Assembly (NCBI RefSeq): GCF_007741535.1
Contig: NZ_CP036525.1
Coordinates: forward strand, 7,750,001-7,814,000
Source: Rubripirellula lacrimiformis
Lineage (GTDB): Bacteria; Planctomycetota; Planctomycetia; Pirellulales; Pirellulaceae
Direction of reading: 5' to 3'
Length of the DNA stretch: 64,000 bases
How positions within the stretch are numbered: position 1 is the stretch's first letter; every line of letters starts with the position of its first letter. The position numbers and the translations under genes are program-made. Shown piece by piece: positions 10,358 to 18,651 of this stretch. The notes below the pieces were generated by a model that was given only the letters and a program-made list of their open reading frames with translations, ran no database searches and had not been told where the DNA came from.

Positions 10358-10716
10358 ATGAGGGTGTTAAGCCGCCAAATGCTTGGGGCTGGTCTTTTGT
10401 TTCGCGATGGTGGAGTTGTAGCTTAGGTTTCCTGCTTGCAATTCCTTGTCTATTCGTATTGGGCGCGTTCACAGCATCACTGCTTGACGTTGTGGGCGTG
10501 AACGTGACAAACCCGCTTCTTGGCATGCTTGGTGGCTTCATTTTACCAGCAGTGATAATTGGTTGCGTTTCAGCATTTGCCTTCCGGCGAAATCGTCAAT
10601 CAAGGTTCTTGTCTGGCGTTTTTGCGGGTTCATTCGCGTTGGCATTGGTTAGCCTTTTGAATTCGATCTTTTTGCTGGTAAGTGTCGCTATCACGGGGGC
10701 TCCCGGTTTACTCTAA
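10354..10716 (+). CDS. Small integral membrane protein coupled to RHS-A (candidate immunity protein)
   Basis: A 120-residue protein starting at ATG 10354, which overlaps the RHS-A stop as ATGA. A strong ribosome binding site, GGAGG at 10340-10344, lies inside the RHS gene. This supports 10354 over the in-frame codon at 10291. Three or four hydrophobic segments are visible (roughly 22-45, 52-75, 82-110), separated by a short basic stretch RRNRQSR. No family is recognised. Small membrane proteins translated directly after a polymorphic toxin often protect against it, so a cognate immunity role is a reasonable inference. RHS-B has a quite different protein in the same position, as expected if the small gene matches the tip. 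An unrelated membrane protein cannot be excluded. Confidence 0.7.
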   Translation: MNEGVKPPNAWGWSFVSRWWSCSLGFLLAIPCLFVLGAFTASLLDVVGVNVTNPLLGMLGGFILPAVIIGCVSAFAFRRNRQSRFLSGVFAGSFALALVSLLNSIFLLVSVAITGAPGLL

Positions 10717-11463
10717 GGACCGGAGAAATCAAATGAGCTAGGTCTCATTGACGAGTGCTCCAGGCGATGCACCGAAGTGAAATGACGCTTGACGAGGCCG
10801 CCGCAAGGCGGCCTTTTCTGTTGGCCTCGGGGAACGGCTTCGCCGGGGTCAGGCCTTGTGTTCGGTGTTCAACCGTGGGCAAGAGAAAGGCGCCAGGTAC
10901 CGAAAAGTCAAAATAGGCAAGTAACTTCCGATTGCATCGGAGCGAGGCGACGATAGGATTTCGTCGCAATCTTCGGCACGATGTCGCCACCCGGCAGACC
11001 GCCACTTTCCCGAGCGCAGCGAAGTAAGAGTGGACCGCGCACACTCGAGAATGACCAACGAGCGTAGCGCACGGCGACCTGGATGGTCGCCGCATGAACT
11101 AGCCCTGTCGCAGGATGCCGTCATCGTCCCAGTGATGCGCGAGCGAAGCGGGCCGGACGCGGTAGCAGGCAGGCGGAGCCGTGGAATACCATTCAAGTTG
11201 TAAGGCGGCGGCGAAGCGTTGACGTTCCGTGGGACAGTGAGGTACGAGCAAACGGACAAACGCGGGAGCGGCCCCCGCAACGATGGCCTCTCGAATCATG
11301 CCTCGCGGATCACGCACCTGCAGGCTGAACGATCCTCCAACAGGGAAAATCCCCGAGATGTCAGGGTCCGGCGTGCGAGGGGCGGAAAGTTGGCACGGCA
11401 AGCTCTCATTCCAATTGGCTTGTAGGTTCCCATCGGACGCATCGAATCCGCTACGATTGTTGC
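10717..11463. repeat. GC-rich dispersed intergenic repeat, copy 1, with terminator-like hairpin
   Basis: This 747-bp gap has no credible gene, although several overlapping GC-rich frames are open on the minus strand. It begins with CCGGAGAAATCAAATG, followed by AGGTCTC and GATGCACCG; the same order occurs at 32882 and, from GATGCGCCGGAG, at 44545. Shared blocks further in include TCGCAATCTTCGGCACGATG (10964-10983) and GGATGGTCGCCGCATGAAC. The copies are similar but not identical, and they follow unrelated genes. It therefore looks like a dispersed non-coding repeat family or a decayed mobile element. Confidence 0.7.
10795..10820 (+). terminator. Intrinsic terminator-like hairpin after RHS-A operon
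   Basis: A perfect 8-bp stem AGGCCGCC / GGCGGCCT with a GCAA tetraloop (10795-10814) runs into a short T tract (TTTTCTG). It lies about 80 bp after the small membrane protein gene. The same hairpin recurs in the other repeat copies at 32957 and 44574, so it travels with the repeat and may not have arisen as this operon's own terminator. Confidence 0.55.
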
Positions 11464-12231
11464 ATGCCACTCAAGACTGTTCTGATCGTGCCTTGCTTCA
11501 ATGAGGCAAGGCGTCTACCCGGCGAGAAATTCAGGGATTTTGCGCTGCATCATCCTGACTGCTCGTTCCTGTTCGTCAATGATGGCAGCACAGACCAGAC
11601 CGAGGCGATGCTGGCAACGGTGTGCGATGGAGCTAGCCCCCAATTCGATTACATCAACTGCGGTCAGAATATGGGAAAAGGCGGCGCGGTGCATCACGGC
11701 TTTCTTGCCGCGAGCAAACGGTCTCCCAAATACATCGGATACTGGGATAGCGATTTGTCCGCGCCGCTGAACGAGCTCGATCGTATGATTGCGTTGATGG
11801 ATGCTCAGCCAGCAACAACCTTGGTAATGGGCGCCCGCGAAAGATCAGCAACTGCAAATATCAGGCGGACACGCTTGCGATCGATTATTGGTCAAACGTT
11901 CCGGTGGCTTCGCAACCGATTGCTAGATACAGACCTGACGGACACTCAGTGTGGCGCGAAGCTGATGAGAGTTTGCCCACCTATTTGCTGTGCTTTACAA
12001 ACGCCGTTTTTGACTCGTTGGCTATTCGATATCGAGATCATCATGCGGCTGCAGTCATCGGATCCTGAACCGCCAGAGATTGTGACAATGCCGCTCAATC
12101 AATGGGCCGACAGCGGTGGATCTCGTGTCACGTTTTGGGAAATGATTCGGATCGTCTTCGAGCTCGCATCGCTTGTTCGGATTCATCGCGTTAAAATCGT
12201 GGCACCCACTGGAACGCTTCGATCAGAATAG
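11464..12231 (+). CDS. GT2 glycosyltransferase, polyprenyl-phosphate sugar synthase type (DPM1-like)
   Basis: A 255-residue GT-A fold protein with VLIVPCFNEARRL at the N-terminus, FVNDGSTDQT at about 35-44 (nucleotide-sugar binding), NMGKGGAV around 70-77 and the metal-binding DxD-type motif YWDSDLSAP near 97-105. A late TDTQCGAKL motif is also typical of dolichyl/polyprenyl-phosphate mannose or glucose synthases. It lacks C-terminal membrane helices, so it probably works at the membrane surface. The likely reaction is transfer of a sugar from an NDP-sugar to a polyprenyl phosphate. The two GT-C proteins that follow would use such a lipid-linked sugar as donor, which makes the three genes a coherent pathway. 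The sugar is unknown. Confidence 0.88.
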   Translation: MPLKTVLIVPCFNEARRLPGEKFRDFALHHPDCSFLFVNDGSTDQTEAMLATVCDGASPQFDYINCGQNMGKGGAVHHGFLAASKRSPKYIGYWDSDLSAPLNELDRMIALMDAQPATTLVMGARERSATANIRRTRLRSIIGQTFRWLRNRLLDTDLTDTQCGAKLMRVCPPICCALQTPFLTRWLFDIEIIMRLQSSDPEPPEIVTMPLNQWADSGGSRVTFWEMIRIVFELASLVRIHRVKIVAPTGTLRSE

Positions 12232-12276
12232 CGGTATTCGGGCACTCTTGTTTTGTTTTTTATCGGGCTGTTCGAA

Positions 12277-13812
12277 ATGCGGGAACATAGTCATAGCATT
12301 GCTCGCATAGCCGGCCCTGCGATCGTCGTCTTGGTGGGTGCAATCTTGCGATTGGCCTACATTGCTGAACGGCCGATTTGGTTCGATGAAGCATTCACGT
12401 GGAAGCTGACCAATGACTTCGGTTGGTCCGAAATGCTAACCCGGGCTGCCGGCGATGTGCACCCGCCATTGTATTACATGCTGTCGCGGGCTTTCCAGGG
12501 ATTGATTGGCGACTCCTTGTTTTCTCTTCGCTACCCCTCGTTCCTGTTTGGCACCGCGACAATCGGTTCGCTGATATGGCTTTCGAAGAAGACGTCAATG
12601 AATCATCCGATTGCCGACCGGATGCCATTAATTCTGTGGCCAGGAATCCTGCTTGCTTTGTTGGCTGTTCACGTGCGTTGGTCACAGGAAGCCAGGATGT
12701 ACGCATTGATGGTGATGCTGAGCGTTGCATCGACCCATTGCCTGTGGAACTTCATTCGATCCGATGGGGATCGACGAGTGAGCGCGACGGGTTTCATGAT
12801 CGCTTCGGTTTTGTTGATTTACACGCACAATTTTGGAGGGATTTTCTTTGCGAGCCAGCTTGGATACCTGTTTTACCGACTCCGGCAGGACGCTGGTCAG
12901 GAAAGCTGCGTTTCACTGAGGTGGATTGGGTTGTTCGCTGCGATACCAACGCTCGCTTACTTGCCTTGGCTACCGTCATTGCTGCATCAGATCGGCCAGG
13001 TCCGCAACGAATACTGGATTCCACCGCTGACGTTTGAACGCGTATCCTTGTTGTTTTCCGAACTGATTTTGTCCGAAGAGTACAACGCGACGACGCCGTT
13101 GATTTTTCGCGTGCTGCTGTCATTGCTATTCTTCGCCTCACTAGGGTACGCCATCATCCGCGGATCAGAGTTTGATCGATACTTGGTGGCAATGATCCTC
13201 GGGCCATATTTCATCGCGATCGCTATTTCGTTGGTCCTGACGCCGATTCTATGGCCACGTTATTTGCTGGCAAGTTTTGCGCTGTACCCCATTGTTCTGG
13301 TCAGCGTTCTTTACCGTCTGGTTGAGGCGAAAGCGGCGAACAGGGTGATGCTGCTGGTTGCGTTGGGGTTGTTGGTCGTGCTTTCCCGCCGCTCGCTCGA
13401 CTTCCAATGGCGGCGGGGGATGCAGCCAGTCGCTGCTTCGATCATTGAACACAGCAAGCCGAGCCATCCGGTAGTGGTTGCTCGTTCGTACCTGTTGTTT
13501 GAAACCGAACATTGGCTCCGAAATCAGACTCCAAAACGCAGGGTGTTTGTGCTGGACAATGGCGAAGCGGTTCGTTTTGACGGCGGACTTCCGCTACTGA
13601 GAGACTCGGACGTGATCAGCCCCGAAACGCTTCGCGAGCGTACCGAGCGAGCTTGGCTGATAGACTCGACAGCCTGGAATGCACCGCTACTTGACTCCCC
13701 ACCGCTCGGTTGGCGTTTCACTCGCCATCCGGCGATTGAAGGCTGGAGCCCCTACTCGGCGTGGGGACGAGTTCGATGCTGGGAAATCGTTCGAGAACAC
13801 TCGTCGAAGTAG
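12277..13812 (+). CDS. GT-C membrane glycosyltransferase (PMT_2/ArnT-like)
   Basis: A polytopic protein of 511 residues from ATG 12277; an upstream TTG at 12253 is possible but less likely. The first hydrophobic segment is followed by PIWFDEAFTWK, the acidic motif of the first periplasmic loop in GT-C enzymes, and then by DVHPPLYY, a classic PMT_2-type motif. About ten further hydrophobic segments follow, and a short soluble C-terminal part. It should transfer a sugar from a polyprenyl-phosphate donor supplied by the GT2 enzyme 45 bp upstream. The acceptor is unknown. Pseudopilins, the RHS proteins or a surface glycan are all possible from context. Confidence 0.85.
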   Translation: MREHSHSIARIAGPAIVVLVGAILRLAYIAERPIWFDEAFTWKLTNDFGWSEMLTRAAGDVHPPLYYMLSRAFQGLIGDSLFSLRYPSFLFGTATIGSLIWLSKKTSMNHPIADRMPLILWPGILLALLAVHVRWSQEARMYALMVMLSVASTHCLWNFIRSDGDRRVSATGFMIASVLLIYTHNFGGIFFASQLGYLFYRLRQDAGQESCVSLRWIGLFAAIPTLAYLPWLPSLLHQIGQVRNEYWIPPLTFERVSLLFSELILSEEYNATTPLIFRVLLSLLFFASLGYAIIRGSEFDRYLVAMILGPYFIAIAISLVLTPILWPRYLLASFALYPIVLVSVLYRLVEAKAANRVMLLVALGLLVVLSRRSLDFQWRRGMQPVAASIIEHSKPSHPVVVARSYLLFETEHWLRNQTPKRRVFVLDNGEAVRFDGGLPLLRDSDVISPETLRERTERAWLIDSTAWNAPLLDSPPLGWRFTRHPAIEGWSPYSAWGRVRCWEIVREHSSK

Positions 13813-13856
13813 TCAACTTAACGATCCGCCCGTCACCCACCGATCCCAACGAACGA

Positions 13857-15608
13857 ATGATGCTCGAGAGATTTAGAACAAGTCGTCTGCTGTGGTATCG
13901 AACGGTTGCGGTCGTTTGCATCGCAGTGCAGAGCATTTTTCTGATCTGGGGTGCGTGGAGGAACTCGCCAACGGCAGACGAGACCGGCCATCTTGTCGCC
14001 GGGGTAACCTACTGCAAGTACTGGGATTTTGACCTTTACAACGTCAATCCGCCGCTACCCAAGATCATCGCCGCCTTGCCGGTCGTGTTGATGGAACCCG
14101 CATTCGATGGGTCCAGCTGGGAGCGGAGCATCGGGGCTCGCCCAGAAGGAAAGCTGGGGCGTGATTTCGCGAGACTTAACAAAGACCGAATGCGGCAAAT
14201 CTTCTTCGTCGCGAGAACGGCGATGCTGCCTTTCGCTTGGCTGGGGGCCCTGGGGTGCTACTGGCTTGGCCGTCGCTTCTATGGCGAGGAGGCCGGACTT
14301 TTCTCATTGGTGATGTGGTGTTTCTCTCCAACCCTTCTTGGACACGGGTGCCTAGTGACCAGCGATGTCGCCTCGGCATCAGTGCTGATCATATTCATCT
14401 GCGTGTGGGACTACTTTCGCGAGCGTCCCTGCCTGGAGACCGCAATGAACTTAGGATTTGCACTGGGTGTCGCCGCACTGTGCAAGTTTAGCTTGATTGT
14501 ACTGATCCCGGCGATTGTGATCGTGGGGGTCGTCGATGCCTATTCTCGTGCACTGTCCACGCGAAAATCCTGTCTGTATTTCGTGGTCGGCGGGGTAGCA
14601 CTGTGCCTGCTAAACTTTGGCTATCTTTGCATGGGCTCACTGGAGCCAATCGGCAACTATCAATTTGTGAGTGAGAAGCTTGTAAACGTCCAGAGCCATT
14701 TACCACATGGCTTTCTGGTTCCGCTGCCCCACGATCTCGTAGAAGGCGTTGACCTCCAAGCAGCTGACTTTGAACGCGGGTGGCATGCCTATCTGATGGG
14801 CGAAACCCGAAAAGGTGGATTCGCGACGTATTATCTCTGGGCAAGTCTATTCAAAGTCCCAACAACGACGCTCGTTTTGCTGGGACTTGCGCTGTTTTGC
14901 CGTTGGCCAAATCGTCGGGAACTTCCGCTACTGGTAATTCCGCTATTGTTAATCCTGATCGCCAGCAAGCCACCAACGTTGAACATCGGCATTCGCTACG
15001 TGATTCCGCTGCTGCCGCTGGCGTTCGTTCTAATGGGCCGTCTGACTCTTCGCACGCCCCGCGTTAAGTCAGCTGCAGTCGCCCTGATGCTGGCAACCGT
15101 TGTCATCGTGTGCCTGCAAGCTCCAAATTGGCTTGGCTTTTTCAGCTTAGCGAGCCGTATGGCAGGAAAACCCGAATTGCTACTAGCAGATTCCAATATC
15201 GACTGGGGACAAGATCTGTATGCGCTGAGCGACTGGTGGAAAGAACGAGAGGAAACCGAACCATTGAACCTGGCGTTCTGGGGACCGGTGGATCCAGAAC
15301 TCGTTGGGATCCGACATCAGTTACCCCCTCAACAACGGGACCGTGCGGTGCCGATCAATCGAAGCCATCCGCAGATGGCTCGGTTAACGGCTGGCACTTA
15401 CGTGATCAGCGTCAATTTTCTACATGCGTTCTCCCCGGCGGAATGGCAGGACAAAATCGGCTTCGCAGGCGCAGATCGTCCATCTCTAGAGTACTTTAGT
15501 CGGTTGGATCCGGTCGAAAAAATTGGGACATCGCTGTTTGTGTACGAACTTGACCAAGTAACTTGTGACCAATTCAATAAAGAGCTGGGCTTGATCGGAC
15601 GTCGATAG
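13857..15608 (+). CDS. GT-C membrane glycosyltransferase, paralogue of the RHS-operon enzyme
   Basis: I place the start at ATG 13857 (583 residues; ATG 13860 is equivalent). The open frame begins at 13761, but an earlier start would overlap the previous gene by 52 bp. The first hydrophobic segment is followed by DETGHLVAG and NVNPPLPK. A late DSNIDWGQDLYAL occurs near residue 443. These three blocks match the 656-residue enzyme at 1445-3415, so the two are paralogues of one GT-C subgroup that differs from the enzyme at 12277. It is the last gene of the glycosyltransferase group and is followed at once by the pseudopilin genes on the same strand. No clear terminator separates them. Confidence 0.82.
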   Translation: MMLERFRTSRLLWYRTVAVVCIAVQSIFLIWGAWRNSPTADETGHLVAGVTYCKYWDFDLYNVNPPLPKIIAALPVVLMEPAFDGSSWERSIGARPEGKLGRDFARLNKDRMRQIFFVARTAMLPFAWLGALGCYWLGRRFYGEEAGLFSLVMWCFSPTLLGHGCLVTSDVASASVLIIFICVWDYFRERPCLETAMNLGFALGVAALCKFSLIVLIPAIVIVGVVDAYSRALSTRKSCLYFVVGGVALCLLNFGYLCMGSLEPIGNYQFVSEKLVNVQSHLPHGFLVPLPHDLVEGVDLQAADFERGWHAYLMGETRKGGFATYYLWASLFKVPTTTLVLLGLALFCRWPNRRELPLLVIPLLLILIASKPPTLNIGIRYVIPLLPLAFVLMGRLTLRTPRVKSAAVALMLATVVIVCLQAPNWLGFFSLASRMAGKPELLLADSNIDWGQDLYALSDWWKEREETEPLNLAFWGPVDPELVGIRHQLPPQQRDRAVPINRSHPQMARLTAGTYVISVNFLHAFSPAEWQDKIGFAGADRPSLEYFSRLDPVEKIGTSLFVYELDQVTCDQFNKELGLIGRR

Positions 15609-15694
15609 GTTCAAATGGAGTGCAGCTCCCGCCAGTCCCACGCAGGCAACAGACAGCTCGACTCCCAAGTCATTGAACGAAAGAACTAGACGTC

Positions 15695-16210
15695 ATGAGA
15701 CTGCGGCCGAGATTTGCCAGGGGCTTCACACTGGTCGAACTTTCCATCGTGCTGGTTTTGGTGTCAATCCTGTCAGCAACAGCCGCGATGATGGTCCGAT
15801 TGCCATTGGCCGAATCGCAGCGTCAGCACGGGATTTCGCAGGTGCGATCGATGGATGCGTTGGCGCGATTGCATGCACGCAGTGGCGACAAAATCGAGCT
15901 GGAGTTTGATCGTCAGGATCAGTCAGTTCGTGTGCTTAATCTCACGAAGCAGGAAACGATTTCACAAGTCTTGCTGGATAGTAATTCTCGCATTTTGAGC
16001 GTGGCTTTCGGCGACTCGCGTGCCAGTACAAGGTCAACCATAGCCTACGATCGCTTTGGCGTTTCCAAATCGTTTGCGGTCGCCTTGGGGCGACATGGCA
16101 GTGATCCGAAGTGGCTGCTGGTGCTGGGAATGACCGGTCAACAGTACATCGACGAATCAAAGGAGGCCGTCGATGCGATCATCCGCCGGGAACGGAATCA
16201 CTCTGGTTGA
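15695..16210 (+). CDS. gspH: GspH-like minor pseudopilin
   Basis: A 171-residue protein with a prepilin leader ending in RG/FTLVELS (about 9-16) and a following ~20-residue hydrophobic helix. The conserved Glu at +5 is present. The globular part is beta-rich, as in GspH, and has little sequence conservation. It would be cleaved and N-methylated by a prepilin peptidase (not in the window) and added to the pseudopilus tip. It is the first gene of an ordered H-I-J-K series. Its 3' end overlaps the next gene by 38 bp. Assignment to H rather than another minor pseudopilin rests mostly on order. Confidence 0.75.
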   Translation: MRLRPRFARGFTLVELSIVLVLVSILSATAAMMVRLPLAESQRQHGISQVRSMDALARLHARSGDKIELEFDRQDQSVRVLNLTKQETISQVLLDSNSRILSVAFGDSRASTRSTIAYDRFGVSKSFAVALGRHGSDPKWLLVLGMTGQQYIDESKEAVDAIIRRERNHSG

Positions 16211-16604
16211 GGTCATCGCTGGGCTAGCGTTGATGGGGACCCTGCTGACGACGGTTGTAATCAGCAGTTCACAGCATCTTCGTCAGTTGAAGGCTGCCGA
16301 GCGCAAACGCGAGTCTGTCGCGCGGCTGGATGACTTCTTGTCTAGCTGGTCGATCAGCAATTTCAGCCGAGATGGTGTTGGCGACGCGGTCCGGCGTTCG
16401 GGTCTCGCTGCGACGGGGGCATATGGGACTTACGGCGTGGATCGCACAGCGGGTCAAACGTCTGCACCATTTCAGGTCGATATACGAAAACATGCGTCGT
16501 CCGATTTCAAGTCAGGTGCAATCGTACGCCTTACCGTGTCGGTACCGAATGATGGCAACGCCCGCACTCGCACAGCATGGGCGGAAGTGCTGGTGCCCGA
16601 ATGA
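16173..16604 (+). CDS. gspI: GspI-like minor pseudopilin
   Basis: A 143-residue protein with a very short leader (MRSSAGNG) and the prepilin motif ITLVEVIAGLALMGTLL, the Glu being at +5 of the mature protein. The hydrophobic N-terminal helix is typical of class III signal sequences. The start lies inside the preceding pseudopilin gene, suggesting translational coupling. In T2SS, GspI joins J and K in the tip complex. The name is based on position and small size. Confidence 0.7.
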   Translation: MRSSAGNGITLVEVIAGLALMGTLLTTVVISSSQHLRQLKAAERKRESVARLDDFLSSWSISNFSRDGVGDAVRRSGLAATGAYGTYGVDRTAGQTSAPFQVDIRKHASSDFKSGAIVRLTVSVPNDGNARTRTAWAEVLVPE

Positions 16605-17164
16605 GAATGGCGGGAAACACCTGGACAAGACGGCCTAATACGCGACCAGGGATGACGCTGATCGAATTGATGGTTGCGGCCGCATTGTCAGCATTGCTGC
16701 TGGTAGCTTTGATCGGTGTGCTGCGTGGACTGAGTATGCAAATGCGATTGGCAAACCGGATGGATCAACCGGTTTGGCCAAGCCGATTCGTTCAGTTTCT
16801 GCGCCGCGACCTGTTGGCAGCCGACGCTGTTTGGGAACGGTCAGGAATCGTCTGGATTCGCACGGACGCACCTGCCTATTCGTCAGCGGGTAACACTCCA
16901 AGTGATATCACCGGAATTCGAGATATCGGATACCGCTGTGGCATGCTGCAAAACGGAAGGCGAGTGCTGGAAAGAATTGATTCGGACCGAGTCGATGTTC
17001 TGGCATTCGAGCCTTCGCGAATCGTTGTTGAACGGCTCGATTCGCAAGGGAACCCTCAGCCGCTACCTCCTTCGCCAGGCCCGGTACCTGCACAGGTCCG
17101 CGTCTGGGTTTGGGAGAACTCTGCTGGTCCACCAAAAGTCCTCAAGGACTTGGTCATACGATGA
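16601..17164 (+). CDS. gspJ: GspJ-like minor pseudopilin
   Basis: ATG 16601 overlaps the previous stop as ATGA and gives 187 residues. The prepilin motif is PG/MTLIELMVAAALSALLLVAL near residues 17-37, with the Glu at +5. The globular part (WPSRFVQFLRRDLLAADAV) resembles GspJ-type pseudopilins. It is part of the tip complex that interacts with the secretin-bound substrate. The spacing (ATGA at both ends) shows a tightly coupled operon. Confidence 0.75.
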   Translation: MRMAGNTWTRRPNTRPGMTLIELMVAAALSALLLVALIGVLRGLSMQMRLANRMDQPVWPSRFVQFLRRDLLAADAVWERSGIVWIRTDAPAYSSAGNTPSDITGIRDIGYRCGMLQNGRRVLERIDSDRVDVLAFEPSRIVVERLDSQGNPQPLPPSPGPVPAQVRVWVWENSAGPPKVLKDLVIR

Positions 17165-18039
17165 TCCGCTCCAAACGCAAACGCCGCTCACGAGACGGCT
17201 ATCTGCTGGTCACGGTGATCGTCATGATTGCTGTGGCGTCATTGATGCTATCTCGAATGGCATCGACGAGTATGCGAGTCGCATCAGCAGCCATCGAAGA
17301 GGAGAAAGATCTTCGCAACCGCTGGGCCGTGACCAGCTTGCGCCGATTTTCATTAGACAATGCACACAAAATCCTTGGTGGCAAATCAAGGGCAACAGCT
17401 GCTTCGGGCGACGGCGCTGTGGCGAAGCCTTTCCTTTGGAAAAACGCTCGGCTTGGAGGGCAGACGTGGCGAGTGATCATTGGTGATGAATCGGCAAAAC
17501 TGAATCTTGTTCACGCATCAAGGTCACTAGGTAAAGAGGCTGCAACGCGAATCATGGACGAGCTTGCCATGGACGGCGGATTGCTGAAGCCATCCAGTGA
17601 CACCTTATCGGCGGACCAGTCCGGCGCAACACGCTGGGAGCACTGGCTTTTGGAAACGAGTGGAGCCCCTGCATCATCACCACGCCACATGGCAGTCGCT
17701 ACACAGAGAATGACTCTTTGGGGCAGTGGGCGAGTGAACGTCCTGAGCAGCGAACGAGAGACCCTGGATGTGCTATGGCATCAATTGTTTGGCCGTGGTC
17801 TGCCACCAGCGTTCGACAGCATGCGAACTCAGTCGCTGTATTCCTCAAAAGAGCAGCTAATTCGATCACTGGCACTGCGAGAGTCACAGGCCCGGTTGGC
17901 GGAAGAATGGTTGGACATAGAGAGCGACTGTTTTTCAGTCTGGATTTTCTGCGAATCTGACCGTCGAGTTCCGTCATCGCTCTATGTAGACTGGGGGGAC
18001 AGCCAGGCCGCGCAGGAGCATCGCGGACATGAGTACTAG
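17161..18039 (+). CDS. gspK: GspK-like pseudopilin tip protein
   Basis: ATG 17161 overlaps the preceding stop as ATGA and gives 292 residues. A basic N-terminus (RSKRKRRSRDGYLL) leads into a hydrophobic segment VTVIVMIAVASLML. This resembles a prepilin leader, but the usual Glu at +5 is absent, as in many GspK proteins. GspK is the largest minor pseudopilin and caps the pseudopilus. Conserved features of the family include DESAKLNLVHAS at about 108-119 and a helical insert. Length matches usual GspK (about 300). Confidence 0.75.
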   Translation: MIRSKRKRRSRDGYLLVTVIVMIAVASLMLSRMASTSMRVASAAIEEEKDLRNRWAVTSLRRFSLDNAHKILGGKSRATAASGDGAVAKPFLWKNARLGGQTWRVIIGDESAKLNLVHASRSLGKEAATRIMDELAMDGGLLKPSSDTLSADQSGATRWEHWLLETSGAPASSPRHMAVATQRMTLWGSGRVNVLSSERETLDVLWHQLFGRGLPPAFDSMRTQSLYSSKEQLIRSLALRESQARLAEEWLDIESDCFSVWIFCESDRRVPSSLYVDWGDSQAAQEHRGHEY

Positions 18040-18084
18040 AAGCACAGCGTTTTACCGACTTGCTCGTTAGGAGTTATCGTAGCG

Positions 18085-18651
18085 ATGCCAGACCAACAAA
18101 AACGCTTACTGCTTTGGCTGGCCAGTGGACTGTTTTGCGCTGCAGGTGTCGCCACATTTGCGACGAGCCAATTGACCGAAATCGAACCAGATGACGTCAA
18201 TCTGGATCTGAGTTCAGTCACTATCCGTCAGCCGAGCGAGCCATCGCCCATCAAGATCCGGCTCGGAGAAAAGAACTTTCGATATGTTTGGGGAAAGCCG
18301 CTACGTCGGCAACTTTCTGATCCCATTCCGACCGAACCGCCTCCGGCCCCCATCGCGGCGCCCCCCGCACCTATCGTTCGAGTGCGACTTGATGCTCGGC
18401 TGATTGCAACTCTTGTCGATGCCGATCCCGCCTATTCAGCAGCGTGGATCTCCTGCAAAGACAAAATGCAAAAAGTGACCATAGGGGACTCGATCAAGAA
18501 CCATTCTGGCAGCCCCATTGTCACGGCGATCAAGGACCGGCTTGTCGAAATCGAGTTGACAGGTGAATCTCACCTATTGCACCTCGACGAAAATATCCTG
18601 CTTGCGTCTCGGTCGAACAGCGGAAGCTCGGAGGTTAAACATGGCAATTGA
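18085..18651 (+). CDS. Single-pass inner-membrane protein, GspC-like
   Basis: A 188-residue protein with a cytoplasmic basic start and one membrane segment (about 8-28). A periplasmic region follows with a Pro-rich linker (TEPPPAPIAAPPAPI, around 90-105) and a C-terminal beta-rich domain (RLIATLVDADPAYSAAW ... VTIGDSI) that resembles the HR domain of GspC or the PilP fold. In T2SS, GspC links the inner-membrane platform to the secretin. Its location between GspK and GspL fits this role. The call rests on topology and context rather than on a strong family match. Confidence 0.6.
   Translation: MPDQQKRLLLWLASGLFCAAGVATFATSQLTEIEPDDVNLDLSSVTIRQPSEPSPIKIRLGEKNFRYVWGKPLRRQLSDPIPTEPPPAPIAAPPAPIVRVRLDARLIATLVDADPAYSAAWISCKDKMQKVTIGDSIKNHSGSPIVTAIKDRLVEIELTGESHLLHLDENILLASRSNSGSSEVKHGN

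Noticed and set aside
10849-11280. 143-codon minus-strand frame with resemblance to a frame at 32574-33431
   Set aside because: The similarity comes from the shared DNA repeat; several frames are open at once and none has a start signal or consistent length.
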